64,000 nucleotides of DNA from Globodera rostochiensis (taxonomy: Eukaryota > Nematoda > Chromadorea > Rhabditida > Heteroderidae): NCBI GenBank assembly GCA_018350325.1, contig JAEVLN010000002.1, forward strand, positions 4,943,456 through 5,007,455, read 5' to 3'. The notes under the pieces were generated by a model. That model was not told the origin of the DNA. It was given only the letters and a program-made list of their open reading frames with translations, and did no database searches. This document shows, in pieces, positions 47,603-59,850 of the stretch; the stretch's first letter is position 1; each line of letters begins with the position of its first letter. Position numbers and translations under genes: made by a program.

Positions 47603-49043
47603 CAACGACTTTGAAACAAGTTTTTGCCAATAAGCAGAATGTTATCTATAGTGATAATAATCAATCTTATAAAAATAAAATAATTTAGTAATGTATTCAA
47701 AATTGTTTTATTTTAATTGATGAAACAATAACATGATATTATAAAGATCTAAAATTATTGTTTAATAAATTATACTATGCGAACAAATAAGATCTTCTTC
47801 TAAAACAACAACAAATTAAATAAATTTAATGTGTTAAATGCATAAACAAATGACTAACATAGCATCGTCTGCGATTTTTAACCACCCAAACTTAGATTAA
47901 TATGAATAGCTTATAATAATGTAACAAATGTTTATAAATTTATATGATAATTATTAGTAAAAGAATAAAAGCAATAAACAAAAACTTAATATAGAGGATT
48001 GAAGAACTTTTTCTATGCAATATAATAAATAAAAAGTTCAGTTAAAATAAATTTATAAATGAATAAACATTAATCAGGAACGAAAATAAAGAAATGTTAA
48101 TTTTACATTTAAAATAAAAATGTTATCTTCAATCACTATCCTTTACATTTTTTACCGCTCGTGTTCACTGTGCCAATGCAGCCGTCGGTTGGTCGCTTGT
48201 TAACAGATTTAACGTGTAATAAATCTAATACTTAGTTTTAATACTCTTTGCTTTAGTTTTATTCGGCATTAAAATAAAGTAAAAATATTCAAAAAATGAA
48301 GATAAATGCATAAAAGCAAAAATTATAATACCAAATAATAAAACAAATTTATTAAATTATTTAAACTAATTCGCAATGAGACAAAGAGGATTAACAAATT
48401 ACAAATCTTTAGCAAAAGGTAACTTTAATTGAACACCAAAAAGTTGAAAAGCGAGAATGCCTCCAAGGTTTAGTTTATTATGTCGCAAAGACCGTTTTGG
48501 AAATGTTAAGTAAAATGCCATCCAATAAATCGTAATAAACAGAACTCACAAATTTCTCTGCGGTTTAACACAAACAAACCAAAAACAAGTAAAATTTACC
48601 TGTTAAAAGAAAAAAGGGATAAATTTAATTTAGTCTTAAATAACTAAAATAAAAAGAGAAAGATAAATATTTTACATTATAAATAGAAAGATAAAATTCA
48701 CCAAAACTGAGAAATAAAAAGAATTAAAATGTGAAGACATGCCCTTCCCCCCAAAATTAATGAAATAAAAGTGGTTTAAAATTAAAACTAGAATTAACAA
48801 AATTTGCTCAAAAAAATTCACTAATTATTTGCACGCTTTAATATGCGCACTTTTAAAATATTGCCAGTTAAAATCGTATTTCTTTGAACGCTCAAAGAAG
48901 ACCCCTGCCAATTTTTTTGAAAAATAATTAAAAAATTATATAACATATACTAATCAATAATAACGTTGACAATATATCAACTCGAAAGAGCAGTTTCACA
49001 GTAATAATTCGATTTAATTAAGCGAACAACAAATAAATTTAAT

Positions 49044-49205
49044 TTGGATTTATTATTTAAAAAAAATTTAAACAATAAAAAGTTTTATTTAAATGTTATT
49101 AAAAAATTGTTTTTTTGCACAACTTTTGATCGAGAATGGCACTCTTTCAACTCAGCCGGTTTTGAACCGATTGAGCTGATTTTTAGCGCGTTAAAACCGC
49201 CGTAA
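49044..49205 (+). CDS. Candidate terminal exon, 53 codons
   Basis: The frame ends CTTFDREWHSFNSAGFEPIE then LIFSALKPP and TAA. The 3' half is balanced in composition, the 5' half is AT-driven and probably intronic. Unrecognised. Confidence 0.25.
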   Translation: MDLLFKKNLNNKKFYLNVIKKLFFCTTFDREWHSFNSAGFEPIELIFSALKPP

Positions 49206-50389
49206 ATTAATTTTAAAAATAAAATACCAAATTGCAAAAGTTATAAAATAATAAATCGAAGAAAATCTTGAGTTTACGAGAATTAGCAACACACGATAAA
49301 CTCTAAAATACATTTGCAAAAAGTTATTTTTTAAGCAGAACTATTAATAAAATTTAAAAGAAAAGATTGATAATTAGGCAATGACCCAAGCGCCAACAAC
49401 AGTGACTGTATGAAACCCAATGACCAACTTTTTTTTCAACAGTAATAATGAGTTGGATACACATATTATCATAAAAATTAAAATCATTAAGACATACCAA
49501 ACAAAATAATAAATTAAGAGGCGCTTTAAACTCAGTTCGACTGTATGTAGAATTTTGAATTGAAAAAGTTTATTAATATTATAATCAACAATCAAAACTT
49601 GAACATTAATTATATTAAACGCTTTTATCATTCTAGAAATGGAAGACCTTAATAAAAAACTCAAAACTTAAAAATATTTACATTTTGTTTTTATTGATTA
49701 TTTAAAATAAAATATGAATATTTCAAAACTCTTAAAGTTAAATAAAAGGCGTTAGGGATCTGGCCAAGAGCTGATTAGAAATCGAAGGCGTGCAAGTATG
49801 CGGACATAAGACTTACTTATTACCGAATTTAGCAATAACTAAAGGGAAAAAGATAGAGCCACTAATAATATTTTAAATCCATGCATATCTCAATTGAAAT
49901 TATTACCAATGTTATACTGCATATCTCAAATGTATATTTAAACAATTTAAATAAAATAAATAACTTGTGAGACAAACTTAAAAACAAACAAAAAATTAGG
50001 CATGGGGAAGCGTCCTCCGTCCCAGCGTAATATGGACTTTTTAAAACAAAATTTTTGTGATAAAAAACACATAAATGTAACAATCCCTGTTGTTTCAAAC
50101 TCCCACTATTTATAAAGGCATCCTATATTTGCAATCATAAAATATATAATTTTATTTTCAAATTCATTTATTATCCTCAATTATCTCATGAGTTAAGACG
50201 ATTTTTTAATTTGTGAAAAAAGTATTTATAGATGTTTCATTATGATTGGCTTAGCCCAACAACTCAGAATCACAATAGAAACAAACAGAAACTTTTAGAA
50301 AGGCGTAAATTCTCCAAAATTTTGCCTTGGCCAAATTTTTGCTCTTCTGAGCAAATTTTTATGAGGTTTCTACAAAAAAAAATTACGAG

Positions 50390-50580
50390 AAAAAATAGGG
50401 GGGGGGGAGGGATTGGCGCGAGAGTCAGAAATTTTGTAGTTTTTTTGAAAGTTGGAATCAAAAAGTTAAAAAAATTAGTTGTGTTTTTTGAAGCTTTTAA
50501 GGAATGGGAGGAGTCGGCGGTGCCGATAGCCGCCGCCGGGAAAATTTTTTGCCAATTTTAGGCAATGTTTGTTAAGAAAA
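50390..50580 (-). repeat. GC-palindrome repeat copy with G tract
   Basis: GGCGGTGCCGATAGCCGCCG (50,516-50,535) followed by GAAAATTTTTTGCC and TTGTTAAGAAAAATTGC matches the family at 30.3 and 52.4 kb. A G run (50,399-50,408) precedes it. The 109-codon + frame over it is not supported as a gene. Confidence 0.6.
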
Positions 50581-50899
50581 ATTGCTTAAAAATAACGCTA
50601 TTTTGAACAAAACGTCTTAAATTTTGGATTTTTTCAGTGAAATTTTCTAAATTTTCGCCACTATAACTTTTTGTATCAAAATTTCTTAAATATATGGAAT
50701 AAGAATTTGGGCTATTTCTGCATTTTATGACACTAAAATAATTAAGACCATGCAACTTTGAACAAAGTTATGTTGATAAATATTCATCCAAGTTGCTGAG
50801 CAAACAAATGAAAATTTGATCTAAATTGTCATCAAAAATATTTTTAAATCGGAAAATTTAAATAATTTAATTTTCCCAACACCATAGATGTTCTCACAG

Positions 50900-51167
50900 A
50901 GAAGCTCGGAAAAAATAATTTACAACACCAGGATACGAACCACCACCTGACCTCTATATGAAAAATAAATTTTAAAGCAAGCAAAGCAAATGCTAAAGAC
51001 AGCATCAAAATAAATTTTAAAAGGATTTTAATTTGTCCACAGCTGTTGAACTCATCTGACTGAGACGATGAAGGTTTTCCTGTCTTAAAATTATACCGAG
51101 CTGGTCCGGCCGTAAAGATAGAAGCGGAATGTGATACCATCTGGGCAACATGGTCGCTATCGCTCAA
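50900..51167 (-). repeat. Possible SINE-like segment
   Basis: On -, GTGGTTCGTATCCTGG (50,928-50,943) resembles a B box, and TTGCCCAGATGGTA (51,142-51,155) resembles an A box, but they are about 200 bp apart. The 115-codon minus frame here (MKATFILILSDSDHVAQMVS...) is hydrophobic and unrecognised. Weak call. Confidence 0.25.
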
Positions 51168-51360
51168 AATTAATATAAAGGTTGCCTTCACAAATAATAT
51201 CGAAAATTACTTTAATAAAATAACAAAATGAGAATGAATTCCATCATCTATTTGATTTAAAAAAGCTGGATAAATTGGTTTTAAAAAATCACATTAGCGC
51301 TGCTGCGCTGTAACGCAGAGTTTTCAGGATAGATTTCAATTAAAAATCACCAGAAGTTAT
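51168..51360 (+). repeat. Single-arm copy of the 17.2 kb foldback family
   Basis: ATATCGAAAATTACTTTAAT, AATTCCATCATCTATTTGAT and AAATTGGTTTTAAAAAATCA correspond to 17,815-17,930, and homology continues into the right flank (CACATTAGCGCTG, TTAAAAATCACCAGAAGTTA). No opposing arm is present. Confidence 0.8.
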
Positions 51361-52407
51361 CTAAAAACTAATTGGATGCGTTTACCACTGAAAATAATCA
51401 AAAATATAAATTCGTATTTTTACTGCTTGAGGAAGATAAATGTTTAATGTTTAAAAAATTATAAAATAAAGCAAATATGAAGATAAAGCGTTGGCCCTTG
51501 TCAATTTAAACTATATCCGAACCAAAGAACAATATTTCATTAAAATAACAATTTTTTAACGAACAAAGTTAGAAACTGATGACGGCGACGGATAGCAGCG
51601 GTCTTAGGAGGCGAGGGTTTCTGCAAGCAACGATGTACACTTTGCGCCTGAGGTGTTTTGCCGCGTTAATGAATTTTTCTTAAAAACTTGAAATAAATTA
51701 ATATAAATACAGCAAACAACAAAAGTGATCATTTTTGCGATTATGATTGTAAATAATTTTATAAAACATTATAATAATTTTCAAAAAAAAAAAAAACAAG
51801 CTAATAAAATTTAATTGCGAAAAAATATGAAGTGAATCTTCAATGCATTCCTTTTTTAAATAAACCAATCGACTATTCAAATTTTCACAGTACATATAAA
51901 TTCAAATTAATGCAAATTTTAATTTGAACTCACAAACTGAATAAATCCATTACGAATTAAACACCTAAACAAACAGCAAAAATAAATTTAAATGTAGACA
52001 AAAATAACCCTTAATCAAATTTTTTTAAAGGATAAAAAGTTTTTATTCAAATTTGGGAGATACTTATGTATTTTCAGATGAGTTTCAAAAGTTTTTCCAT
52101 GCTAAAAAGCCAATATCAATAAATGAATTGATCTTCGAATTGGGAAATCTGCTATAATTTTATAACAACTAGCGTGGGAAAAAACAATTTCATTACATGA
52201 GAAATGCGAAAATGAGTACAAGTGCTGTAGAATTTTTTTTCAATGCAACGAAAAAGGACCCCGAGACTTGAGATCGAGACCCAAAAAACCCGAGAAATTT
52301 TAAGCTCATAAATTCGGGAAATTGCAAAATTTTCGCATGTTATGAGTTTTGGAGGTGACCAGAGGTGCCGACAGACACGCCAGAAAAAATAAATTTATTT
52401 TAAAAAG

Positions 52408-52510
52408 AGGCAGGGGGTGGGCGGTGCCAATAGGCGCCGCCGAGAAAATTTTGAATTTTTGACTCAATTATAGGGATTTGCAACCAAAATTTAAAAAATG
52501 GTGGTATTTT
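52408..52510 (-). repeat. GC-palindrome repeat copy
   Basis: GGCGGTGCCAATAGGCGCCG (52,422-52,441), then GAAAATTTTGAATTTTTGAC and GGATTTGCAACCAAAATT, colinear with the complement of 30,295-30,376. Confidence 0.7.
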
Positions 52511-54117
52511 TTTTGAAATTTTTATTTAACAAAAAAAGTCTAAAACTAGGGGTGCTTAAACCGTCGGTTTGGGTATATCGGTTAACCGGGATTTTGAAAG
52601 CCCGTTTTTGTAACAGGTGAACAAACTAAATAAATATTGTTATAAAATTAAGACACGGAGCTTATTATTAACATTGCTAAATATTAATTGTATTATAAGA
52701 CTTTTATATCATAAATCTAACTTGAAGCTTTTTTAATCTATATATCAATAGATAACAATTAATTTTTAGCTTATTATTTTGTAAGGATAACATATTCTAT
52801 TTAACAAAGCTAACAATTAGTAGTAATATTTAGAAAATCAAACAAATATTTTTAAAAAAACAAGAACAAAATAAAAAAAATTAAAATTTTCAATGGGGTT
52901 TATGACAATTAGCAGTGTTTAAAAATATTTTCAATTAATACGGTCTTGAAAAATTAAATTTAGTTTTGAAAAAAATAAACGAGAAAATAATCAATACTCA
53001 GCAAACTACTTATTAAGAAATATGTCACGAAAATCAACAAAATTTCCTCAGAATCCATTTTATGAAAAAATTAAGTTATATTATAAGTTAACATTTTGAA
53101 ATTAAAACCAAAAAGTAATAATATTTAATCTCAAATAAAATATTAAAAACTTCCCTTAAGTTTTGTGTGATTTATAATTAAGTTTGATGCTAAGAAAATA
53201 TGCAACTTTTTTCATAATAATGTTACGATGCTCAAGTTGGTTGTGTTGTTGGTCGTTTGGGCGGAAATTGCGATAATCAATTTAGTTGTGTTGTTGTTTG
53301 CCGCGCATTGCAAAATTAATTTATTAAAACTTTAATACACATTTTACAAAAAACGAATGTCGCATACAAACCATTTAAAAAATTTAAATATTAAATCAAT
53401 TTTTAAACGATTTGTATCCGGGAGATTTGCGTCTTGCTAAAAGGCCCAAACTAATAAATAAAAAAGTCAAATTTAATTGATTATGCAGTGAAAATACCTA
53501 ATTTAATAACCAATGTGCACAAGCTTCGAGAAGAGCTGGACTTGAATATTGAGAAACACGAAACCATCAGAAGTAAATCAATTTTGCTAAAAATTTAACT
53601 GATCATACAAACGACGCACCGCTCAGCTAAAATATTATAAAGTAATTATTGTTTTTAATGAAAAGCTTTTAAATAATCATCTTTTTATATGAAGTGTTAA
53701 AATGTTATAATAGCCATTCACATAGAACCTGAGTTTGAAATCTCTCGGGTTGGCGAGATTGATAACAAAATAACCATAAACCTTTTATATACCTAAATAA
53801 GTGGTGAAAGAAAAGTTTATAAAAAACAATGAAGATGAGAAACAGTCGACACCAACAATGTTATAAAAAACTATTAAATTTATATTTTTGAATAAGCCCA
53901 ATTATCCAAATTAGCAAAAATTGTACTATTTCAAAACAAACTTTAAATACAAATAATTGATTATTCAAACTGATTAAATTTATATTAAATCGACAAAATA
54001 AAATAATGGCGAAACCAAAAAAAATCCCCGACCGGATCCTCAACCGACCCTAGCCAACAAATAAACGAGCTGTTTTTTTGGTACAAAAAGTCGGGAATGC
54101 TGGAGCTAAATTAGAAA

Positions 54118-54382
54118 AAAATCTATTTTTTTGTAATTTTAATAAGGAAAAATAATTATTTTGAAAAATACAATAAATTTTAAACATTTGCCTGTGCTGC
54201 TTATCCCCGCTCAGTAAAGACGGCAAAGAAACTGCTGGCCTTTAAAATCTATTTTTTTATAATTTTAATAAGGAAAAATAATTGATTTTGAAAAATACAA
54301 TAAAATTTTTTAAATGTTTTAAACATTTGCCTGTGCTGCTTATCTCCGCTCAGTAAAGACGGCAAAGAAACTGCTGGCCTTT
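54118..54382 (+). repeat. Tandem duplication, about 125-140-bp unit
   Basis: Two copies meet near 54,243. Each runs ATAAGGAAAAATAATT ... ACATTTGCCTGTGCTGCTTA ... CGGCAAAGAAACTGCTGGCC. The GC-richer part is nearly identical (one C/T change), the AT part has small indels. It could be a duplicated exon (frame TFACAAYPRSVKTAKKLLAF; donor-like CTCA/GTAAAG), but that is not shown. Confidence 0.85.
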
Positions 54383-54905
54383 AACATTTCAGCTAAAATC
54401 ACACACAGTAATTAATTTAAATGAAATTAGCTAGGACAAAAAATCTGGACAATAAACACTATAGCTTAATGAATACCAGCATTGTTTACCGGGCTTAAAT
54501 ATATTTAAAAAATATCGCTTATATAAAGAAACAAAAGCTATGTACAAAAAGACAAAACGCTAAAAATATGTAACTATATTTTTTTACGACAGTTACTTAT
54601 TTTATTAAAATTGTTTTTTATATTAAATGTTAAAGAAAATTTTCAACCGTTGCGAGTGCGAGTATCTCTAGATGAGGACGTTGTTACCATATGAGCCTCA
54701 ATAATGAGGAGCAGTCGAAAACCGAAAAAAGCAAAACATCGGTTAAAAGCGCAAGATTAAATTAAATACAAATGTAACATCAATTTTACTCTCAAGAAAA
54801 AAATAAAATAAAATTTATTAAATTTTATTTACTAAGCGACAAAAAAAATGTTTAAAAAAAAAAGTTTATTAATTTTATAAAGCAATTTTTTCGTAAGGTA
54901 TTCAC

Positions 54906-55341
54906 TAGGGTTGGACAAGAACGGGTATCCGGAACCGGAACCGGGACCGGTATCCGGGTGTCCAGGATCCGGGATACCCGGTATCCGGGGGTTGGATCCG
55001 GGCGGGTTAAGCACTGGAGAAAATATCACATTGGGTCAAAAATTTTTTCTAAAGGAATTTTCAAAAAAAAAATACACCCCTAAAATCGTACGCTTTGACC
55101 GTCGCCTATTTCAGATGAAGAAGTTAAACTTGATTGAATTTGATTTTATTTTATGGGTTTATTTACTTTTTGGCAAAAATTTTTAAAATTTTAAATATTA
55201 TTTTCAAAAATTGAAAATTATCCGGTATCCGGACGGATATCCGGCTGTAAATTACTATCCGGTACCGCTATCCGGGTGTCGAGGAACCGGTGGAACCGCT
55301 ATCCGGGGGACCCGGATAATATCCGGTCTTGTCCAACCCTA
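54906..55341. mobile_element. hAT-type MITE, 436 bp, intact ends
   Basis: Perfect 8-bp target duplication GTATTCAC (54,898-54,905 and 55,342-55,349). The terminal inverted repeats start TAGGGTTGGACAAGA, the TAGGG(T)TG form typical of hAT elements, and continue into CGG-ATCCGG-rich subterminal repeats at both ends. The interior is AT-rich and non-coding, so the element would be non-autonomous. Intact ends suggest a recent insertion. It lies at the switch from A-rich to T-rich DNA. Confidence 0.92.
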
Positions 55342-55721
55342 GTATTCACCCGCAGATGCCTCAAAGATTAATAATTATAATCTTCATAATAAAGAACATT
55401 TTAACGTAAACTAAAAGCAAGTTTAAAATATTATCGAAATAAAAATAAACCAAGAATCTATCTTCATTTAAATATAATTCTTTATATTAAAAGATAGATT
55501 TACTCTTGTTAAATGTTTAATTAAATTTACTTTTTTGCTTTAAAATCCCAATTACTTCTTTGTAAGTTTAATTATAGCAAGTATAAATTTTTATTTAGTC
55601 TTTCATTTGTATTATTCAAATAGTTTATTTTTAGAGTTGTGATCATGAGATGTATTAATTTTTAATTGTCATATGTTATGAAAAAAGCGTTTTTATTTTA
55701 TATTCTTCTGCAATTTATTTT

Positions 55722-55868
55722 AGGTGGCGGAGAACAAGAAAAAAAAATCGTTGGGCTAACGGCATCACCGAGTAGTCGGGACTCTGGATGGGGCCAGACG
55801 GGAGCTGGGCGGATGACGACGGGGAATTGCTCCCCTGGTGGTTGTCGGCGCAAAACGCCCGAGACAAT
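55722..55868. other. GC-rich island at skew switch
   Basis: About 147 bp that is strikingly GC-rich (CTGGATGGGGCCAGACGGGA, GGGAATTGCTCCCCTGGTGG). All frames are open on both strands. On + the frame joins an upstream hydrophobic leader (MKKAFLFYILLQFIL). On - the frames are serine/proline-rich. Function unknown. It may be an inserted fragment or an exon. Confidence 0.35.
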
Positions 55869-55963
55869 TTTTTTCAATTATTACAAAATATTTGCTAATT
55901 TTTGAAAATACCTGGTAATTCCAGAATTAACAGTTTCACAAAATTACCGTAACATATATATTA

Positions 55964-56079
55964 CCTTATTTCCTCTAATAATAGACCCCTCTCAATTAGT
56001 AGACCACCCTTTAATAATAAACCACTCTAGAGGCGGGTAAACAATAATAGACCAGGGTCTATTATTAGAGGAAATACGG
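55964..56079. mobile_element. 116-bp TA-flanked MITE
   Basis: TA on both sides (55,962-55,963 and 56,080-56,081). Inverted termini share TATTTCCTCTAATAATAGAC, with a single mismatch near the tip (CCTT / CCGT). The interior holds further inverted TAGACCACCC/AATAATA words, so the whole element can fold. TA duplication with short ends fits a Tc1/mariner-type non-autonomous element. Confidence 0.9.
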
Positions 56080-59000
56080 TATGATTTTTAGCCGATTAAT
56101 TTAATTAAGTTAAATTGATCAATATTTGTAGTTTAAGTTTTATTCATCTTTCTTATAAAATATATATTCATTTAAGTTGTTGACATTTTATTGTTAAATT
56201 TGTCTCTATGCAAAATATAGTTTTTAAATATTTATGTGCATAATTTTTTATCATATATTTGTTTTAACTATACGTTTATATTTAAACCGCTACGTTGAAA
56301 GCTGCTATGGATGCCTACTCCTTTTGATCTCCGCTCGACGCATAATTTGTTTTTTTGTTTGTTATTTCTTTGCCTACTTTATATCAATATGAAATTATTT
56401 TGTGTTTAAAGCGAAATGATTCATTAATTGGTTTTTTTATTTTCTCGATAATCCTCGGAGTTTTCAATTTTAATTATGGAAAGGCATTAAAGCGCAATTT
56501 ATAAATAATGAATTCTGCGAAATCAGCGGGTGACCATCGACAAGATGTCCGACTTCATCTCTAGGGAGTTGCTAATGTTAGTCTATTCGACATTCTTTTG
56601 ATTGACGATGTTGCATTTATGATTAAATTCATTTTTAATAAGTAAATTTAAGTAAAAAGGTAATTATTTTTATTTTTATTCGTTTAGGTTGAACAGCAAA
56701 GCTATTTTTGCAGACCAATTTCGCATGTTTTATTCAAATTTAAATTAAAAATTATATAGCTTCTAATAATTTAATTAATTATTGCATATTCATTTGTTAA
56801 AATTAATTCAATTATTTTTTTATTTATGTGTTTAATGTTTTAAATTATTCTTGTGTATTAAAATGCTAATTTGTATTAGGTCTTAATCGATTTTATATTG
56901 AACTGTTTTTGGATGTTAAATAAAAAAGGTTTTAAGTAATCGAAGTTGATATCTCTATATAAATATGTGAAATACATCCTTTTGTTTAATTATTTATAAA
57001 TAGTAAACATTAATTAGTTTCTTTTTTATTTTCATAATATCCTTTTTTTAAATATAAATTGTTATGAATTAAATCATTGTTGTTTTAGTTTACAGGGTCT
57101 AGGCAAAAGACCATCTACTAATTTTTTTTTCACTGTCCGACCTTTTACAGTGCAACTTTTGTACCAACAGAACAAGTTCAATGTATTTTTAATTTTGATT
57201 TCCGCATACATATATGTATTATGTTTTTAGTGCAAGTCTTCTATTTCTTTGTAGTGGCTTTAATTATGTTTTTTTTTGCTCAATTATTTATATTTGATTG
57301 AATATAATTTTGAATAAAATTAATTTTGATATAATTTAAAAATTTGTTAGGTAGACCCTTTTTATATATTACATTCAAAAATATGATTAAAAATGTTAAC
57401 TTGGTCGCTCGGACAAAGTGTCCATTCGAAAAGTTAAACATTCAAGTGTATTTTTAAGAAGCGTTTAGCAAAGAATTGTTCACTATTTTTTACTAATTAA
57501 TGAAATATTTTTGTTTAAAGCTTCATTCTTTTTAAAATAAAAATATTCTTTAATCGTTGATTGTGAACAGTTAATTTAGTTTTTCGTTTAGATAAATCAA
57601 TAACGTATACAGTTTACTCATTTGGTGTTTTTAATTGATAATCTAAACTTTAGCATTTCAGTTTTACAATCTCGCACAAAATTAAAGCGAGCCATAAATA
57701 GACAATGGCAAGGCGCTGGGAAAACGAGGGTCGCAACGCATCTTTCACGCTGAAATATTGTAAATAAAGCGACAATTGATTATTAATTATATTACAGTTC
57801 AGTTTATTTCATAAATTAAAATAGAGAATTTGATTTTTTTAATTTTATCGTTTATCAGATTGTTGATAGGTTTTGATTCAGGCTTAATTCATTATACGTA
57901 AAGTTGATGTGACAAAAATGATTTATATGCTATCAAGTATATAAAATCATTAAATTATAACGGAGATAAAAAAACTAATTTAAACAAATTGCTAAAAACT
58001 TTTTTTACTATGGCAGCAGTCGCAGTGGCTTCTAATTGTAGCCCTCGAAATGTTTTTATTCAACAAAATTGATTTATTTAAACATCGATAAGTTTACTTT
58101 ATCAATATTGTTATTTGTGTTTGAATAAATTTTAAGATGCATTTTTTTGTAATATTAACCTAATTAAAAATTATATAAATTATTTTTTGATAAACTAAGC
58201 TAAATTAAGAATAATTTATTTCATATGGGTATACTCCTCGAAGTTCCCTCATTTCAAAGCGTTGATGATTAGGTATATGATTTTCTTAAGCCAGGGCAGC
58301 AGACGGTGCACCCAAGTCGTTTGTTCATTGACGAAGCACCATGGGTGAGGGAACCTAATCGGTTTTGTTTGCTGTAATGATAAAGCCACCATAAGTTTAC
58401 TATTCATTAAAATATTTTTATTTTCTATTTATATAGTAGTGAACTTTTTAAAATTATTTTACTTCTTAAAATTAATTGTTTGATGATCTAATAACATTAC
58501 ATACATTAATTAATCCAATCGGATTTGGAAATTTTAATGATTTTAAATTTATTTTAATTTGATTATTTTTTAGTTAATAAATTTGACCGTTATTTATTAA
58601 TTTTTAAAATTTCTTAACAGACTTCTTTTTAGTTATAAGATATTAATGTATCATATAGTTTAAAAATTAATAAAATATTATGTCCATTATTTCTTTTATA
58701 GTTTATAACGACAACTAGAGTTGTGACTATAAACACGTAAAGCATTTTTCCCCTATTATTATCGCACCAGAAGGTTTGCTTTCAATATACTTGTATTGCA
58801 AATTTGCATTAAATGTATAAAGATAAGTAATTGAATAATAAATATTTAATTGAATTATTTTTTTAGGTATTAGACAATTTTCCCAGATTCGCCATAATCG
58901 TATTCATTGGTCCATCATAATAATAAGTTTTGGTTATTATTAAAAGTTTGCATTAAATATAATTATTGTTTCTTCCGTCACACTATTTAATCGAAGTACT

Positions 59001-59737
59001 CGTTGACATAAACCCCTTTGGAGACACCCACGATGTGTTTGTTTTGAATTTGTGTTTTGAACAACAACGGCTTTTAATCAAAATCTTAAAATTTAATTTA
59101 ATTTATTTTTATAACTATTCAATCTATTCCATTAAATTGATAAAGATGTTATAATTTTGCAGTTTCTTTATTTTTTTATTAATACAAAAATATTTTCTGG
59201 TTGAAATTTAGAGTCCACGATGTATTAATGAATATCGCCGACTCTTGAACTGTTTCAAGAGCCCGGACAAGTTGGACTTGTTCATCCCAAACGCAAATTT
59301 GATATGCGAACCCCAACCTGTTTCCTGCGCAGTCCAGCTCGAGCATTATTTATTAATTCGCTTTTTTCTTTGTTTGAATTGATATTTTGAGCAAACGGCT
59401 GTTAATCATCAATATTTTAAATCTTTGATAAGGAGATTCGTATTTTTATTTTTTATTAAAGCACATTCAATAATAATAAATTTTAAAATTCAGCTAGATT
59501 TTTATTTTTTATTATTACAAAAATACTTATGGTTGAGATTCATATAATTAGCATTTATATTAGCTAAATGTAATTTGTCATTTTTAAAACAAAAAGTTGT
59601 TGGAGTCAAGATATATTAAAGATATTTATTATTTTGTGTTATAACAATCGTGATTTTTTATTAAAAAATAAGTCTTAAAACTAGTACCTAATCGGTTACC
59701 TTTTTGAAATTTTGTACTATTATATACCTAATAATTA

Positions 59738-59850
59738 GGGGCCGGATCTGTTAAAAATCGCGAAATACTTATGTATTTTTGTGCTAAAAAATGCCGAAAT
59801 GCTGCCGTTGAAATATTTACCTTAATTCATTTCAATTATTTACAAAAAAT
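59738..59850 (+). mobile_element. hAT-like terminal fragment
   Basis: TAGGGGCCGGATCTGTTAAA followed by CGAAATACTT and AAATGCCGAAATGC. The end and subterminal words match the right end of 8,635-9,243 (complement TAGGGCCCGGATT). Second terminus not found. Confidence 0.4.

Larger units (their letters stand above)
41490..54897 (+). other. A-rich block 3 (probable + strand locus)
   Basis: The longest A-rich block. GC-richer islands: 41,900-42,060, 42,733-42,829, 43,220-43,280, 43,780-43,850, 44,660-44,720, 44,940-45,060, 45,430-45,690 (GC-rich with a poly-G run), 46,325-46,350, 46,430-46,520, 46,788-46,979, 47,500-47,570, 48,150-48,230, 49,125-49,205, 51,560-51,670, 53,220-53,310, 54,640-54,740. 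Several + frames with protein-like composition are listed separately. The island at 41,891-42,097 is instead open longest on - with a GGG/GTAAAG donor. No domain identified. Confidence 0.35.
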
